Assembly (NCBI GenBank): GCA_900770655.1
Contig: CAAGLA010000018.1
Coordinates: 1-20,385, forward strand
DNA length: 20,385 bases
Source: Bacteroidaceae bacterium
Lineage (GTDB): Bacteria; Bacteroidota; Bacteroidia; Bacteroidales; Bacteroidaceae
Reading direction: 5' to 3'
The notes beneath the pieces are model-generated. The model made no database searches. It saw only the letters and a program-made list of their open reading frames with translations, and was not told where the DNA came from. Positions 1 through 8,900 of the stretch are shown one piece after another. Position numbers and translations under genes: made by a program. Numbering within the stretch: position 1 is the stretch's first letter; every line of letters begins with the position of its first letter.

Positions 1-10
1 AAAAACAGTC

Positions 11-62
11 TGCCGGCTCTTTGTTCACAAGTCGCAAACGACATTCCTCAGTCGAGCCGGCA
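11..62. repeat. Inverted repeat with internal hairpin (left-edge structure A)
   Basis: Perfect 9-base arms, TGCCGGCTC at 11-19 and GAGCCGGCA at 54-62, enclose a second small hairpin, GTCG at 31-34 and CGAC at 39-42 with a CAAA loop. The 9-mer TTCCTCAGT (44-52) lies inside and recurs at 106-114 in the neighbouring structure, so the two are probably related. On the minus strand the outer stem is followed by a run of five T (positions 5-1), so it could also act as a terminator for leftward transcription. The arms and repeats are seen directly; any role is inferred. Confidence 0.6.
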
Positions 63-69
63 TTGCCAC

Positions 70-191
70 TTAAACTATCCTTTTGATTTTTGGGTGCTGT
101 GGAACTTCCTCAGTTAGCCACTCGCTAAAGCGAGCATCTAACTAGCGGGCAAACAATCCTCGCACTATTTCCAAAAATCAAAAGGGTTTAA
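70..191. repeat. Long nested inverted repeat (left-edge structure B), possibly REP/MITE-like
   Basis: Perfect 15-base arms, CCTTTTGATTTTTGG at 79-93 and its complement at 171-185, are extended by TTAAAC (70-75) against GTTTAA (186-191) with a 3-base bulge (76-78). Nested inside are GTGC/GCAC (94-97, 162-165), GTTAG/CTAAC (113-117, 138-142) and CTCGCT/AGCGAG (121-126, 129-134). CGCTA (123-127) could pair instead with TAGCG (143-147). On the minus strand a GAGGA motif appears beside the hairpins (from 161, 111 and 49). The nested stems with a short repeated motif resemble REP-type elements mobilised by IS200-like transposases, but that assignment is inference. There is no coding potential. Confidence 0.6.
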
Positions 192-412
192 GCTGTGTTT
201 TTTAATGGTGCCGGTTTTATCTTTGAATTACTATTGCTGCTCATTGGTCAATAGATGTTTTGCAACATTACATTATTTTTTTACTTCCTGCGGCTCTATA
301 TTTTTGTCGCAGGGCCGAATTAATGTATGTTTCTCTTTCGCCGCTTCCCCTTTGTTGCGCTCTCTTAAATCTAAAAAAGAAGAATATATGCTGTAAAATG
401 ACAAAAAATAAG
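192..412. other. Intergenic AT-rich region, no gene found
   Basis: Between the inverted repeats and the promoter at 413-420 there is an AT-rich stretch. Two short overlapping reading frames are present (starting at 205 and 260), but their translations are low-complexity, have no recognisable domain and no plausible ribosome binding site. A weak 6-base hairpin, CCTGCG (287-292) with CGCAGG (308-313), lies inside. I see nothing else. Confidence 0.5.
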
Positions 413-420
413 TACCTTTG
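413..420 (+). promoter_or_regulatory. Bacteroidota -7 promoter element (TACCTTTG) upstream of the ABC exporter
   Basis: TACCTTTG matches the Bacteroidota sigma-ABfr -7 consensus TAnnTTTG and lies 45 bases before the ATG at 466, leaving an AT-rich leader of about 40 bases. No clear TTTG -33 box is seen 19-21 bases upstream. It would drive the run that begins with the exporter. Confidence 0.5.
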
Positions 421-465
421 CCCGTCAATTATATATAATATAAATATTTATATTTTTTTAGACTT

Positions 466-2307
466 ATGAAAGAGTTCTTCAAGGTCCTCAGACGTTTTGT
501 TCCTCCATACAAGAAGTATCTTGTGCTGTCGTTGGTGTTTACGCTGCTTTCAGCTGTGCTTAACGTCTTTTCGTTTATGGTAATAATCCCTATTCTGCAA
601 ATTCTCTTCAAGATAACAGATGTTGGTGAGGTCGCATTTATCCCGTGGTCTGAGCTCAGTTCCTCGAATGCCAAAGAGGTAATAATGAACAATGCCACAT
701 ACTATATGAACGAGATGACAGCGGATTACGGTGCCTCTACGGTTCTGCTGCTTATGGGCTTTTTCCTTGTCTTTATGACCTTGCTTAAGACTGCCAGCTA
801 TTTTGCATCTTCGGCGGCAATAATTCCTCTTCGTACAGGCATTGTGCGCGACCTTCGCACCAAACTTTACGACAAGGTGGTGAGCCTGCCAATAGGTTTC
901 TTTTCAAAAGAGCGCAAAGGCGATATAATTGCACGAATGACAGGCGACGTTGCCGAAGTGGAGAACTCTATAGTCTCTTCGCTCGATATGCTCATAAAGA
1001 ACCCTATTTTCATAGTAATCTACTTTTCGACCCTGCTGTATGTGAGCTGGCAGCTTACTCTCTTTACAATTTGCGTAATACCTGTAATGGGCTGGATAAT
1101 GGGCTCTATCGGCCGTAAACTTAAGGCTAAATCGCTTGTGGCACAGCAGAAACTGGGCGAAACAACCTCGCAGATGGAAGAGACTCTCGGTGGCCTGCGC
1201 ATAATAAAGGCGTTCCTTGCCGAAAAGAAGATGTCGGGCCGTTTCCTCAAGTGCAGCAACGAACTCCGTACTGCTACAATGCGCGTTACTATGCGTCAGG
1301 CAATGGCCCACCCAATGAGTGAGTTTTTAGGAACCGGTGTCATTGTTATTGTGCTTTGGTTCGGCGGTACACTAATCTTGGGAGACAATTCGCCAATCTC
1401 GGCCGCAGCATTCATCTATTACCTCACAATCCTGTATAGTATAATAAATCCTTTAAAGGACTTGTCAAAGGCTTCATATAACATTCCGCGCGGTCTTGCG
1501 TCAATGGAACGCATAGATGCCATACTTAATGCCGAAAATCCCATTGTCGATGGTAACAAGGGGGTTGAAATCCCCGAAATGAAAGATGGTATAGAGTACA
1601 AGAACCTGACCTTCTCCTACGACGGCGAGCGCGATGTGTTAAAGAATATTAACCTTAAGATAGAAAAAGGCAAGACTGTAGCCCTTGTGGGCCAATCTGG
1701 CAGTGGAAAATCGACTATGGTCGACTTAATTCCCCGTTACTACGATGTAGTGCAGGGCGAAATAACCATTGACGGAGTAAACGTGAAGGATATGAAGGTG
1801 CGCTCGCTCCGTTCGCTCATTGGCAACGTGAACCAAGAGGCTATTCTTTTCAACGACAGTTTCTATAACAATATAACATTCGGCGTTGAGAATGCTACAA
1901 TGGAGCAGGTTGTTGAGGCTGCGAAAATAGCCAACGCCCACGACTTCATTATGGAGACAGAAAACGGTTACGACACGAATGTGGGCGACCGTGGCTGCAG
2001 GCTGTCGGGCGGACAGCGTCAGCGCATAAGTATTGCCCGGGCTATTCTAAAGAACCCGCCTATACTTATCCTCGACGAGGCTACTTCGGCCCTCGACACA
2101 GAGAGCGAGCGCTTGGTTCAGGAGGCTCTCGAGCGCCTTATGAAGACCCGTACCACAATAGCTATAGCGCACCGTCTCTCTACAATTAAGAACGCCGACG
2201 AGATATGTGTTCTACGCGACGGAGAAATTGTGGAGCGTGGCAAGCACGACGAACTGATAAAGCTCAACGGTGTCTATAAGCGTCTTAACGATATGCAATC
2301 GCTGTAA
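466..2307 (+). CDS. MsbA-type ABC transporter, fused permease and ATPase
   Basis: A half-size exporter of 613 residues with an N-terminal six-helix exporter domain (about residues 15-340) and a C-terminal nucleotide-binding domain (about 370-610). Visible motifs are Walker A GQSGSGKST at 409-417, Q-loop Q457, signature LSGGQ at 513-517, Walker B ILILDE ending at D537-E538, a D-loop SALD and switch histidine H569. It would work as a homodimer in the inner membrane. This fold exports lipids (MsbA moves lipid A core across the inner membrane), peptides or drugs, and the substrate cannot be read from sequence. MsbA is the best guess because Bacteroidota MsbA-like proteins have this size. The segment after helix 1 (about residues 45-90) is longer than in E. 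coli MsbA. It is the first gene of a co-directional run, and the next start lies 4 bases after its stop. Confidence 0.92.
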   Translation: MKEFFKVLRRFVPPYKKYLVLSLVFTLLSAVLNVFSFMVIIPILQILFKITDVGEVAFIPWSELSSSNAKEVIMNNATYYMNEMTADYGASTVLLLMGFFLVFMTLLKTASYFASSAAIIPLRTGIVRDLRTKLYDKVVSLPIGFFSKERKGDIIARMTGDVAEVENSIVSSLDMLIKNPIFIVIYFSTLLYVSWQLTLFTICVIPVMGWIMGSIGRKLKAKSLVAQQKLGETTSQMEETLGGLRIIKAFLAEKKMSGRFLKCSNELRTATMRVTMRQAMAHPMSEFLGTGVIVIVLWFGGTLILGDNSPISAAAFIYYLTILYSIINPLKDLSKASYNIPRGLASMERIDAILNAENPIVDGNKGVEIPEMKDGIEYKNLTFSYDGERDVLKNINLKIEKGKTVALVGQSGSGKSTMVDLIPRYYDVVQGEITIDGVNVKDMKVRSLRSLIGNVNQEAILFNDSFYNNITFGVENATMEQVVEAAKIANAHDFIMETENGYDTNVGDRGCRLSGGQRQRISIARAILKNPPILILDEATSALDTESERLVQEALERLMKTRTTIAIAHRLSTIKNADEICVLRDGEIVERGKHDELIKLNGVYKRLNDMQSL

Positions 2308-2311
2308 AAAT

Positions 2312-2860
2312 ATGGGAAGTGTTGCTGTTTTCTGTGCTGCGTCGGAAAGTATAGATACGCTGTATGTTTCGGCGGCCCGCGAGGTGGGTGCAATGTTAGC
2401 GCGTTTGGGCTTGGTTCTGGTCTATGGCGGTGCGCGTTTCGGCCTTATGGAGGCCACAGCTTCGGCAGTTAAGGAGAATGGCGGGGTGGTTGTTGGTGTT
2501 GTACCCGATATTCTTGAAGAGCGTGGCAGGGTGAGCTCGCTGCTGACAGAAAAGGTCCCTTGCCGTAACCTCAGCGAAAGAAAAGATATAATGCTCTCCC
2601 GTAGCGATATTCTGGTTGCGCTGCCGGGTGGCATAGGTACGCTCGACGAGATATTCCACGTTGCTGCGGCAGCAACAATAGGCTACCACTCAAAACCGGT
2701 TGTGCTATACAATGTAAACGGTTTCTGGAACGGTATGACAAATGTGTTGGAGAGTATGTCGGCTACAGGTTTCCTTCGTGGAAATATGGAAAGTTATATA
2801 CTTGTGGCAAACGATATTAATGAACTTGAAAATATAATTCTGCAATATACAAATGGGTAG
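2312..2860 (+). CDS. LOG-family protein (putative nucleotide 5'-monophosphate phosphoribohydrolase)
   Basis: A 182-residue soluble Rossmann-fold protein of the LOG/TIGR00730 family. It carries the GG(A)xxGxM phosphate-loop motif at residues 39-46 (GGARFGLM) and the diagnostic PGGxGTxxE motif at 105-113 (PGGIGTLDE), which contains the catalytic Glu. Family members cleave cytokinin riboside or AMP-type 5'-monophosphates to free base plus ribose 5-phosphate; in bacteria without cytokinin signalling the physiological substrate is usually unknown. The frame is open back to 2270, but I chose ATG 2312 because it begins at the family N-terminus (MGSVAVFCAAS) and just clears the exporter stop. The end overlaps the sugar-kinase start by 8 bases, indicating translational coupling. 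Confidence 0.9.
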   Translation: MGSVAVFCAASESIDTLYVSAAREVGAMLARLGLVLVYGGARFGLMEATASAVKENGGVVVGVVPDILEERGRVSSLLTEKVPCRNLSERKDIMLSRSDILVALPGGIGTLDEIFHVAAAATIGYHSKPVVLYNVNGFWNGMTNVLESMSATGFLRGNMESYILVANDINELENIILQYTNG

Positions 2861-3776
2861 AGTAATTGGAATTGGTGAAACGGTTTTCGATATCCTTTTC
2901 AAAAACCAGCAACCGGTAAAGGCAATGCCGGGCGGTTCGGTATTCAACAGTATAATCTCGCTTGGCCGTATGGGGGTGGGAGCATCGTTTATCAGCGAGG
3001 TGGGCGATGACCGTGTGGGCCATCTTATCTTGTCGCATCTGCGCGACAGCGGTGTCGACGCTTCGGCTGTCTGTTGTTTTCAGGGCGGTAAATCGCCGCT
3101 TGCGCTTGCTTTCCTTAACGAGCGTAACGACGCTGAGTATCTCTTCTACAAGGACTACCCCAGCAACCGCCTCGAAGTGGATTTCCCCAAAATAGAGCCG
3201 GGCGATGTTGTGCTCTATGGTTCATATTTTGTGCTTAACCCTGTTTTGCGCTCAAAGACAAAGGCATTCCTTGAATATGCCCACGAAAGCGGTGCGCTGC
3301 TTTTCTACGATATAAACTTCAGGCAAAACCACGTGAATGAGCGTATAAAACTTGCCGAAGCAATAATTGAAAATCTTGAATTTGCCGACATTGTGCGTGG
3401 CTCGGCCGACGACTTCAGGCATCTGTACGAAATGACCGATGCCGAAAAGATATATAAAGAGAAGATTAAGTTCTATTGCCCGTCATTTATATTTACCAGC
3501 GGCGACGGAGAGGTTAAACTCTTTACAAAGAGTGCCGTATCTTCTTTCCCGGTTAAGAAAGTTGAGGTTGTAAGCACTGTCGGTGCCGGTGACAATTTCA
3601 ATGCAGGTGTTGTTTATGGTTTGCTGCAGAGGGGTATAGGGCGCGAAGCTCTTGCGGGGCTGCCTGCCGATGTGTGGAACGGAATAATAAACAACGGGCT
3701 CGATTTCAGCGCACACGCCTGCACGCTCATTGAAAATAGCGTAGACAAGGAATGGGCTAAGAACTACGGAAAATAA
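2853..3776 (+). CDS. PfkB-family carbohydrate kinase (fructokinase-like)
   Basis: A 307-residue ribokinase/PfkB-fold kinase that would phosphorylate a sugar or nucleoside with ATP in the cytoplasm. The N-terminal family signature is visible as a GG pair at 27-28 followed by a Gly/Ala-rich helix, and the C-terminal signature STVGAGDNFNAG carries the anion hole GAGD with catalytic base D247. A NFR segment follows the central strand. The substrate is not determined; fructokinase is the usual annotation for this length. It overlaps the LOG gene by 8 bases, and the next gene starts 3 bases after its stop. Co-translation with a LOG enzyme, which releases ribose 5-phosphate, fits a nucleoside or sugar salvage role, but this is inference. 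Confidence 0.88.
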   Translation: MGRVIGIGETVFDILFKNQQPVKAMPGGSVFNSIISLGRMGVGASFISEVGDDRVGHLILSHLRDSGVDASAVCCFQGGKSPLALAFLNERNDAEYLFYKDYPSNRLEVDFPKIEPGDVVLYGSYFVLNPVLRSKTKAFLEYAHESGALLFYDINFRQNHVNERIKLAEAIIENLEFADIVRGSADDFRHLYEMTDAEKIYKEKIKFYCPSFIFTSGDGEVKLFTKSAVSSFPVKKVEVVSTVGAGDNFNAGVVYGLLQRGIGREALAGLPADVWNGIINNGLDFSAHACTLIENSVDKEWAKNYGK

Positions 3777-3779
3777 AGG

Positions 3780-4220
3780 ATGAAGGGTACAGGGCGCAAA
3801 ATATCGTTAATGACAATAACTGCAGCAGTTTTTCTGCTCGTGGCTGCCCGTGTTGTGCCTCACCACCACTGCTGTTCAGGTTTTGGACCGGCTGTGGGGG
3901 CTCCCCAATTACATATAAGCTTTGAGGAGTGTGGCTCCTGCCATAGTTGCGAAGCGGCAGAAAGCCACAGCCACGAAGAGCGTGAACATCAATGTTTCGT
4001 TGACGTTGAGCTCTATTTCCGTGCCACAGCCGACGATGGTTGTCTGGCAAAGAAAATATATACTCCATTAACATATTTCGTTATTCCGCAGCTTACTCTT
4101 GCGGGTGCGCCTGCAGTTGAAGAGTGCGAGTGGTACGACCTGCACATTTTCAAATTAAAGGAGAGAAAACTATTGTGCAGGGCGTTGCGTGCGCCTCCGG
4201 CACAGGCTTTCTGTGCGTGA
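3780..4220 (+). CDS. Small secreted Cys/His-rich protein, DUF6769-like, putative metal-associated
   Basis: A 146-residue protein with a basic N-terminus and a hydrophobic segment (about residues 9-26) that looks like a signal peptide or membrane anchor. It is followed by clustered candidate metal ligands: HHHCC at 28-32, CGSCHSC at 51-57, HSH at 63-65, H70 and C72. The C-terminal half (about 73-146) has no motif I recognise. Its position 81 bases before a heavy-metal RND adaptor and its ligand-rich sequence suggest a periplasmic metal-binding accessory or sensor. Resemblance to the small proteins annotated DUF6769 beside Bacteroidota efflux systems is from memory and unconfirmed. RBS-like AAAGG lies directly before ATG 3780. 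Co-transcription with the kinase upstream is likely because the gap is 3 bases. Confidence 0.72.
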   Translation: MKGTGRKISLMTITAAVFLLVAARVVPHHHCCSGFGPAVGAPQLHISFEECGSCHSCEAAESHSHEEREHQCFVDVELYFRATADDGCLAKKIYTPLTYFVIPQLTLAGAPAVEECEWYDLHIFKLKERKLLCRALRAPPAQAFCA

Positions 4221-4301
4221 TTCATTAAAGGCATACACATCTTTCTGTAATCTCATTTGCAGTTTGTATGTGGCCTAATTCCAATATTTTAAACTTTTAC
4301 T

Positions 4302-5909
4302 ATGAAGAGATTATTATATTTGGCAACCATTATGGTTGCTTTGTGCGGTTGTGCAGGGCATAACCACAACAGCGAAGAGGAACATTCTCACTCCCACATA
4401 CACAGTTTCACGGCATATACCTCCAATATGGAGTTCTTTATGCAGCACGAAGGGCTTGTGGCTGGAGAAAAGTCGTGTATAACACTTTATGTTACAGAAC
4501 TCAGTAACTTTAAGCCAACAGACTGTAACGAAATAACAGCGACGCTTAAGGTTGGCGACAAGGAGCAGAGTGTAAATGCCGTTGCACAGCGCACCGGTGT
4601 TTTCCATTTCGATTTTGTTCCCGAGGCCGCCGGTGACGGTGTGCTGAAATTTGCGCTTGGCAGTGAGAGTGCACATTTTCATATAGAAGTACATTCTCAA
4701 GGCGAGGAGCACGCCCACAGCGAGCACTCCCACTCTCACGCGGAACACGCTCACAGCGAGCACGCCCATTCTCACGCGGAACACGCTCACGGTGAGCACA
4801 CTCATTCTCACGCGGAACACTCCCACAGCGAGCACGCCCACTCTCATTCAGGCCACGGCGAGGCCACTGATGGTAACCCCGGCGATATAACCTTTACAAA
4901 GGAGCAGAGTTGGAAAATAGATTTTGCTACAGCTGTAGTGCACGAGAGTTCTTTTGGCGGAGTAGTCAAGGTTGCCGCACGCGTGGAGCCTGTTCCTGCA
5001 AACTTTACCACCATTGTGGCTACAGCAAGCGGTAAGGTGCAGTTTGCCGGCAACGTGGTTGCGGGCAGGAGTGTCTCTTCGGGTGAACCTCTCTTCTATC
5101 TCGAAGGTGGAGATGTTACCGACAATGATGCCGCAGTACTTTTTGCCGAAGCCGAAAGCAATTATGAACTCGCAAAGGCTGATTTTGAAAGAAAATCGCT
5201 CCTTTTTGCCGAAAGAATTGTTTCGGAGCGTGAATACGAGGCGGCCGAAGCAGCTTACCGTCAGGCCGAAGCACGCTTTAATAGTATGAAGCGCAATTTC
5301 GGTGGCGGCAAGGTTACCTTGCGTGCATCTATAGGTGGTTATGTGGCTACGCTTCTTGTGGAGAACGGCGACTATGTTCAGCCCGGAACACCGCTTGCGA
5401 CCATTCAGCGCAGTGGCGATGTAAATATTGTAGCCGAATTGCCGGTGCGTTACGCCACACAGTTGCAGTCTGTCGATTCTGTAAATATTGAGTTGCCTTG
5501 CGGCAGGGTATATACAATGGACGAGGCCGGCGCACGCCTGCAGGCAGTAGGCAGCTCGGTAAATGCCTGCAATATGGTGCCTGTTACAGTAACGGCAACA
5601 AGTATCGAAGGTGTTATACCCGGCAGCATCGTTACTCTCTATCTGGCCTCTTCAACACCCGAGGAGTGCGGAGTTGCCGTGCCACGCACCGCGCTTGTAG
5701 AGGAGATGGGCAATTTCTTTGTATTTATACAGAACAGCCCTGTCTCTTTTGAGAAACGCAGTGTCACAGTTGGCGTTACCGACGGAGTGAATGTAAGAAT
5801 AACAAGCGGTATTGTTGCCGGTGAGCGTGTAGTGACAAAGGGTGCAATATCTCTTAAACTGTCACAAGGTGCTGCTGCGCTCGACCCGCACGCGGGCCAC
5901 GTACATTAA
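4302..5909 (+). CDS. Heavy-metal RND efflux periplasmic adaptor lipoprotein with His-rich repeat
   Basis: A 535-residue membrane-fusion protein of the CusB/CzcB type. Residues 1-17 form a lipoprotein signal with the lipobox LCGC (C17 lipidated). A His-rich patch (20-34) and a CzcB-like beta domain (about 34-132) follow, then a 48-residue His repeat (135-182). The barrel-sandwich halves (about 232-265 and 333-370) flank a coiled-coil hairpin (about 270-330), followed by beta-barrel and membrane-proximal domains. The C-terminus ends in DPHAGHVH, another possible metal site. The protein would link the inner-membrane pump at 5922-9005 to an outer-membrane channel and deliver metal to it. The 81-base gap upstream shows no clear promoter element. 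The permease starts 12 bases downstream. His-rich composition points to Zn, Co, Ni or Cu, but the metal cannot be fixed from sequence. Confidence 0.92.
   Translation: MKRLLYLATIMVALCGCAGHNHNSEEEHSHSHIHSFTAYTSNMEFFMQHEGLVAGEKSCITLYVTELSNFKPTDCNEITATLKVGDKEQSVNAVAQRTGVFHFDFVPEAAGDGVLKFALGSESAHFHIEVHSQGEEHAHSEHSHSHAEHAHSEHAHSHAEHAHGEHTHSHAEHSHSEHAHSHSGHGEATDGNPGDITFTKEQSWKIDFATAVVHESSFGGVVKVAARVEPVPANFTTIVATASGKVQFAGNVVAGRSVSSGEPLFYLEGGDVTDNDAAVLFAEAESNYELAKADFERKSLLFAERIVSEREYEAAEAAYRQAEARFNSMKRNFGGGKVTLRASIGGYVATLLVENGDYVQPGTPLATIQRSGDVNIVAELPVRYATQLQSVDSVNIELPCGRVYTMDEAGARLQAVGSSVNACNMVPVTVTATSIEGVIPGSIVTLYLASSTPEECGVAVPRTALVEEMGNFFVFIQNSPVSFEKRSVTVGVTDGVNVRITSGIVAGERVVTKGAISLKLSQGAAALDPHAGHVH
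4704..4847 (+). repeat. 36-base tandem repeat encoding 12-residue His-rich units (4 copies)
   Basis: Four in-frame 36-base copies encode residues 135-182 of the adaptor, with consensus AEHAHSEHAHSH and five His per unit (20 His in all). The first copy begins EEHAHSEHSHSH. Copies differ by a few bases, mostly silent or Ala/Ser/Thr and Ser/Gly exchanges, consistent with slippage or unequal exchange followed by selection to keep the His spacing. Confidence 0.93.
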
Positions 5910-5921
5910 TAGCTGTGGGTT

Positions 5922-8900
5922 ATGCTGAACAGAATCATAAAATTCTCTTTGAACAACAAACTGCTTGTTATGCTTGCGGTTGTGTTGGTGACGATTGGCG
6001 GAACATATTCTGCCAAGAATATTGAGGTCGATGTATTCCCCGACTTGACAATGCCTACCGTGGTTATTCTCACCGATGCCTCGAATATGGCTCCCGAAGA
6101 GGTGGAACGTCTGGTAACCTTTCCCATAGAGACAGCTGTCAATGGTGCAACAAGCGTGCGCCGTGTGCGTTCTTCTTCGTCGCAAGGCTTTTCTTTTGTA
6201 TGGGTCGAATTTGACTGGGGTATGGATATATACCGTGCCCGTCAGATAATAAGCGAGAAGATGGGTCTGCTGGCCGGCCAGCTGCCCGACGGGATTGTTC
6301 CTATGCTTGCACCGCAGTCGAGCGTTATGGGCGAGATTATGTTTGTGGGAATGAGGGCCGACACCACATCTATGATGGAGTTGCGTACCCTCGCCGAATG
6401 GATAGTGAAACCGGCTATTCTTGCAACAGGCGGTGTCTCTAACGTTACCATAATAGGTGGCGACTATAAACAATATCAGGTTCTTGCCGACCCTGTAAAA
6501 ATGGACCTCTATGGTGTTACAATGGGTGAACTGGAAGAGGCTGTGGCTGCAATGAGTGTGAATATAGGCGCCGGAGTGGTGCGCGATTATGGCAATGAAT
6601 ATAATCTGCGCGGAATGGGCCGCAGCAATAATGTCGATGAACTTGGCAGCACGGTAGTAAAGGCAAACGGCGATGTATCGGTTCGTGTGGCCGATGTAGC
6701 CGATGTAGTCATAGCACCGGCGGTAAAGCAGGGCTATGCTGCGCAGAACGGTGAGCCATCTATTATTCTTTCAATATCAAAGCAACCGGGAATAAACACC
6801 CTCGATGTTACACAGAACATAGAAGAGAACCTTACCGGAATAGCAAAGTCTTTGCCCGCCGATGTTGTTATGGATACAAAGATATTCCGTCAGGCCGATT
6901 ACATACAGTCGTCGGTAAACAATGTGGGCAGTTCGCTCTTCGAAGGTGCAATATGTGTAATTCTGGTGCTCTTGCTCTTCCTCACAAGCCTTCGTTCAAC
7001 TGTAATATCGCTGCTTGCAATACCGCTATCCCTGCTGGGTACAGTGATAGTGCTCTATCTTCTTGGAATGGATATAAACACTATGACACTCGGCGGTATG
7101 TGTATAGCCATAGGCTCTCTTGTAGACGATGCTATAATAGACGTGGAGAATGTGTACAAACGGCTGCGTGAAAATCACCTGTTGCCTAAGGCCGACCGTA
7201 AACCTGCTTTCAACATTGTGTATGAGGCCTCTTCGGAAATTCGTGCTTCTATAATACACGCCACACTCATTATTATGGTAACCTTTATGCCGCTCTTCTT
7301 CCTCAGCGGCCTTGAAGGGCGTATGCTTAAGCCGCTTGGAATTGCCTACCTCATAGCTCTGTTAATGTCGCTCGTGGTGGCAATGACTGTCACTCCCCTG
7401 CTCTGTAGCCTTATGCTTTCGGGCGAGAAGTTCCTGACCCGTACCGAAAAGAAGACGTGGGTCGACAAATGGTTGCTGACCCGTTACCGTGCTACACTCA
7501 AATGGGTGCTTGGCAATGCAAAGGGTATTGTGGCTTTCATTGTGCTGCTTTTTGCTATCTGTATTTTGCTTTTCGCAGGTATGGGCCGCAGTTTCTTGCC
7601 CGAATTCAATGAAAAGGCTTTGACGATAGCTGCTGTGTCACGCCCGGGTGTATCGCTCGAAGAGAGCAACAAGATAGGCATTGCCATAGAAAGGGAGTTG
7701 CTGCAGATACCCGAGGTTACAAGTACGGCACGCCGTACCGGCCGAGGGGAACTCGACGAACACTCACAAACATCGAACGGTGCCGAAATTGATGTAAACT
7801 TCACTCTTGGCAGCCGCAGCAAGGCCGAATTCCTTGCCGATGTTCGTGCGCGTCTTGCCGCAATACCCGGCGTGGTGACCTCTGTGGGCCAGCCTCTGGA
7901 ACACCGCATAGACCATATGGTGTCGGGTACTCAGGCCGACTTGGCAATTAAGATTTTCGGCCCCGACCTAAGTACGCTCTTCCGCAAGGGCACTGCAATA
8001 CAGGAACTGCTGAAGGAGTTCCCCGAAGTGGTGGACGTAAATGTTGAACAGCAGGTTGAAACGCCGCAGCTGCAGGTGCGCGCCGACCGCGAGAAACTTG
8101 CTCTCTATGGCATAACAATGGGTGAATTCAACAGTTTCATAGAGGCGTCGTTCCCCGGCAAGAAATTGGGTAGCGTTTATGAAGAGGAGCGCAGTTTCGA
8201 CCTTATAATACGTCTTAACAAGGATTATACAGAAAGTGTAGACGGTGTGCGCCGTGCGCTTATAGACACTCCTGATGGCAAAGTGGCACTTGAAGATGTT
8301 GCCTCTATTGTCTCTGTGGGCGGCCCGGGAAGCATCAGCCGCGAGAATGTGCAGCGCAAGGTTGTCGTGTCGGCAAATATCGCAAGTGGCGATGTCGCCG
8401 GCACTGTTGAACGCGTTGCCGAACATCTGGAAAAGAATCTTGCTCTCGAAGAGGGTTACAGGCTTGAATATGGCGGGCAGTTCGAGAGTGCCGAATCGGC
8501 ATCACGAACCCTGTGGCTGACAACAATGGTGGCGGTTCTTGTTGTCTTTGTATTGCTTTACAGCGAGTTTAAGAGTACATCTCTTTCTGTTATCGTGCTG
8601 CTAAACCTTCCGCTTGCGCTTATAGGCGGTATTCTGGCAACCTATTTTACATCGGCGGTGATGAGTATCCCGGCTATAATAGGCTTAATAACGCTCTTTG
8701 GTATAGCTACCCGTAACGGTATATTGCTCGTTTCGCGTTACCAGCACCTGCGTGCCGAAGGCTTCTCTATCGACGATGCTGTTGTTATGGGTTCGGTAGA
8801 CAGGCTCACGCCAATACTTATGACTGCATTCACTTCGGCTCTGGCGCTTGTTCCAATGATTATAAACGGCGATGCATCGGGTAACGAGATACAAAGCCCT

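Noticed and set aside
205..469. Two overlapping small reading frames (63 and 69 codons) before the ABC exporter
   Set aside because: Low-complexity translations rich in Leu, Cys, Phe and Tyr, no ribosome binding site, and one runs into the exporter start. The promoter element at 413 lies within the longer one.
4221..4301. A metal-regulator operator or internal promoter before the adaptor
   Set aside because: No perfect dyad and no TAnnTTTG element with good spacing; only partial similarity between CATACACAT and GTATGTGG.
4314..4847. 177-codon antisense frame opposite the adaptor
   Set aside because: It is a by-product of the His-codon repeat read backwards (Val/Arg/Met-rich repeats). The sense frame has clear domains.
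4704..4847. Short regular DNA repeats that could suggest a CRISPR array
   Set aside because: The repeats are contiguous, without spacers, in frame, and encode His-rich units; no cas genes.
5862..6473. 203-codon antisense frame over the permease start
   Set aside because: It overlaps a well-supported RND gene and its translation has no domain features.
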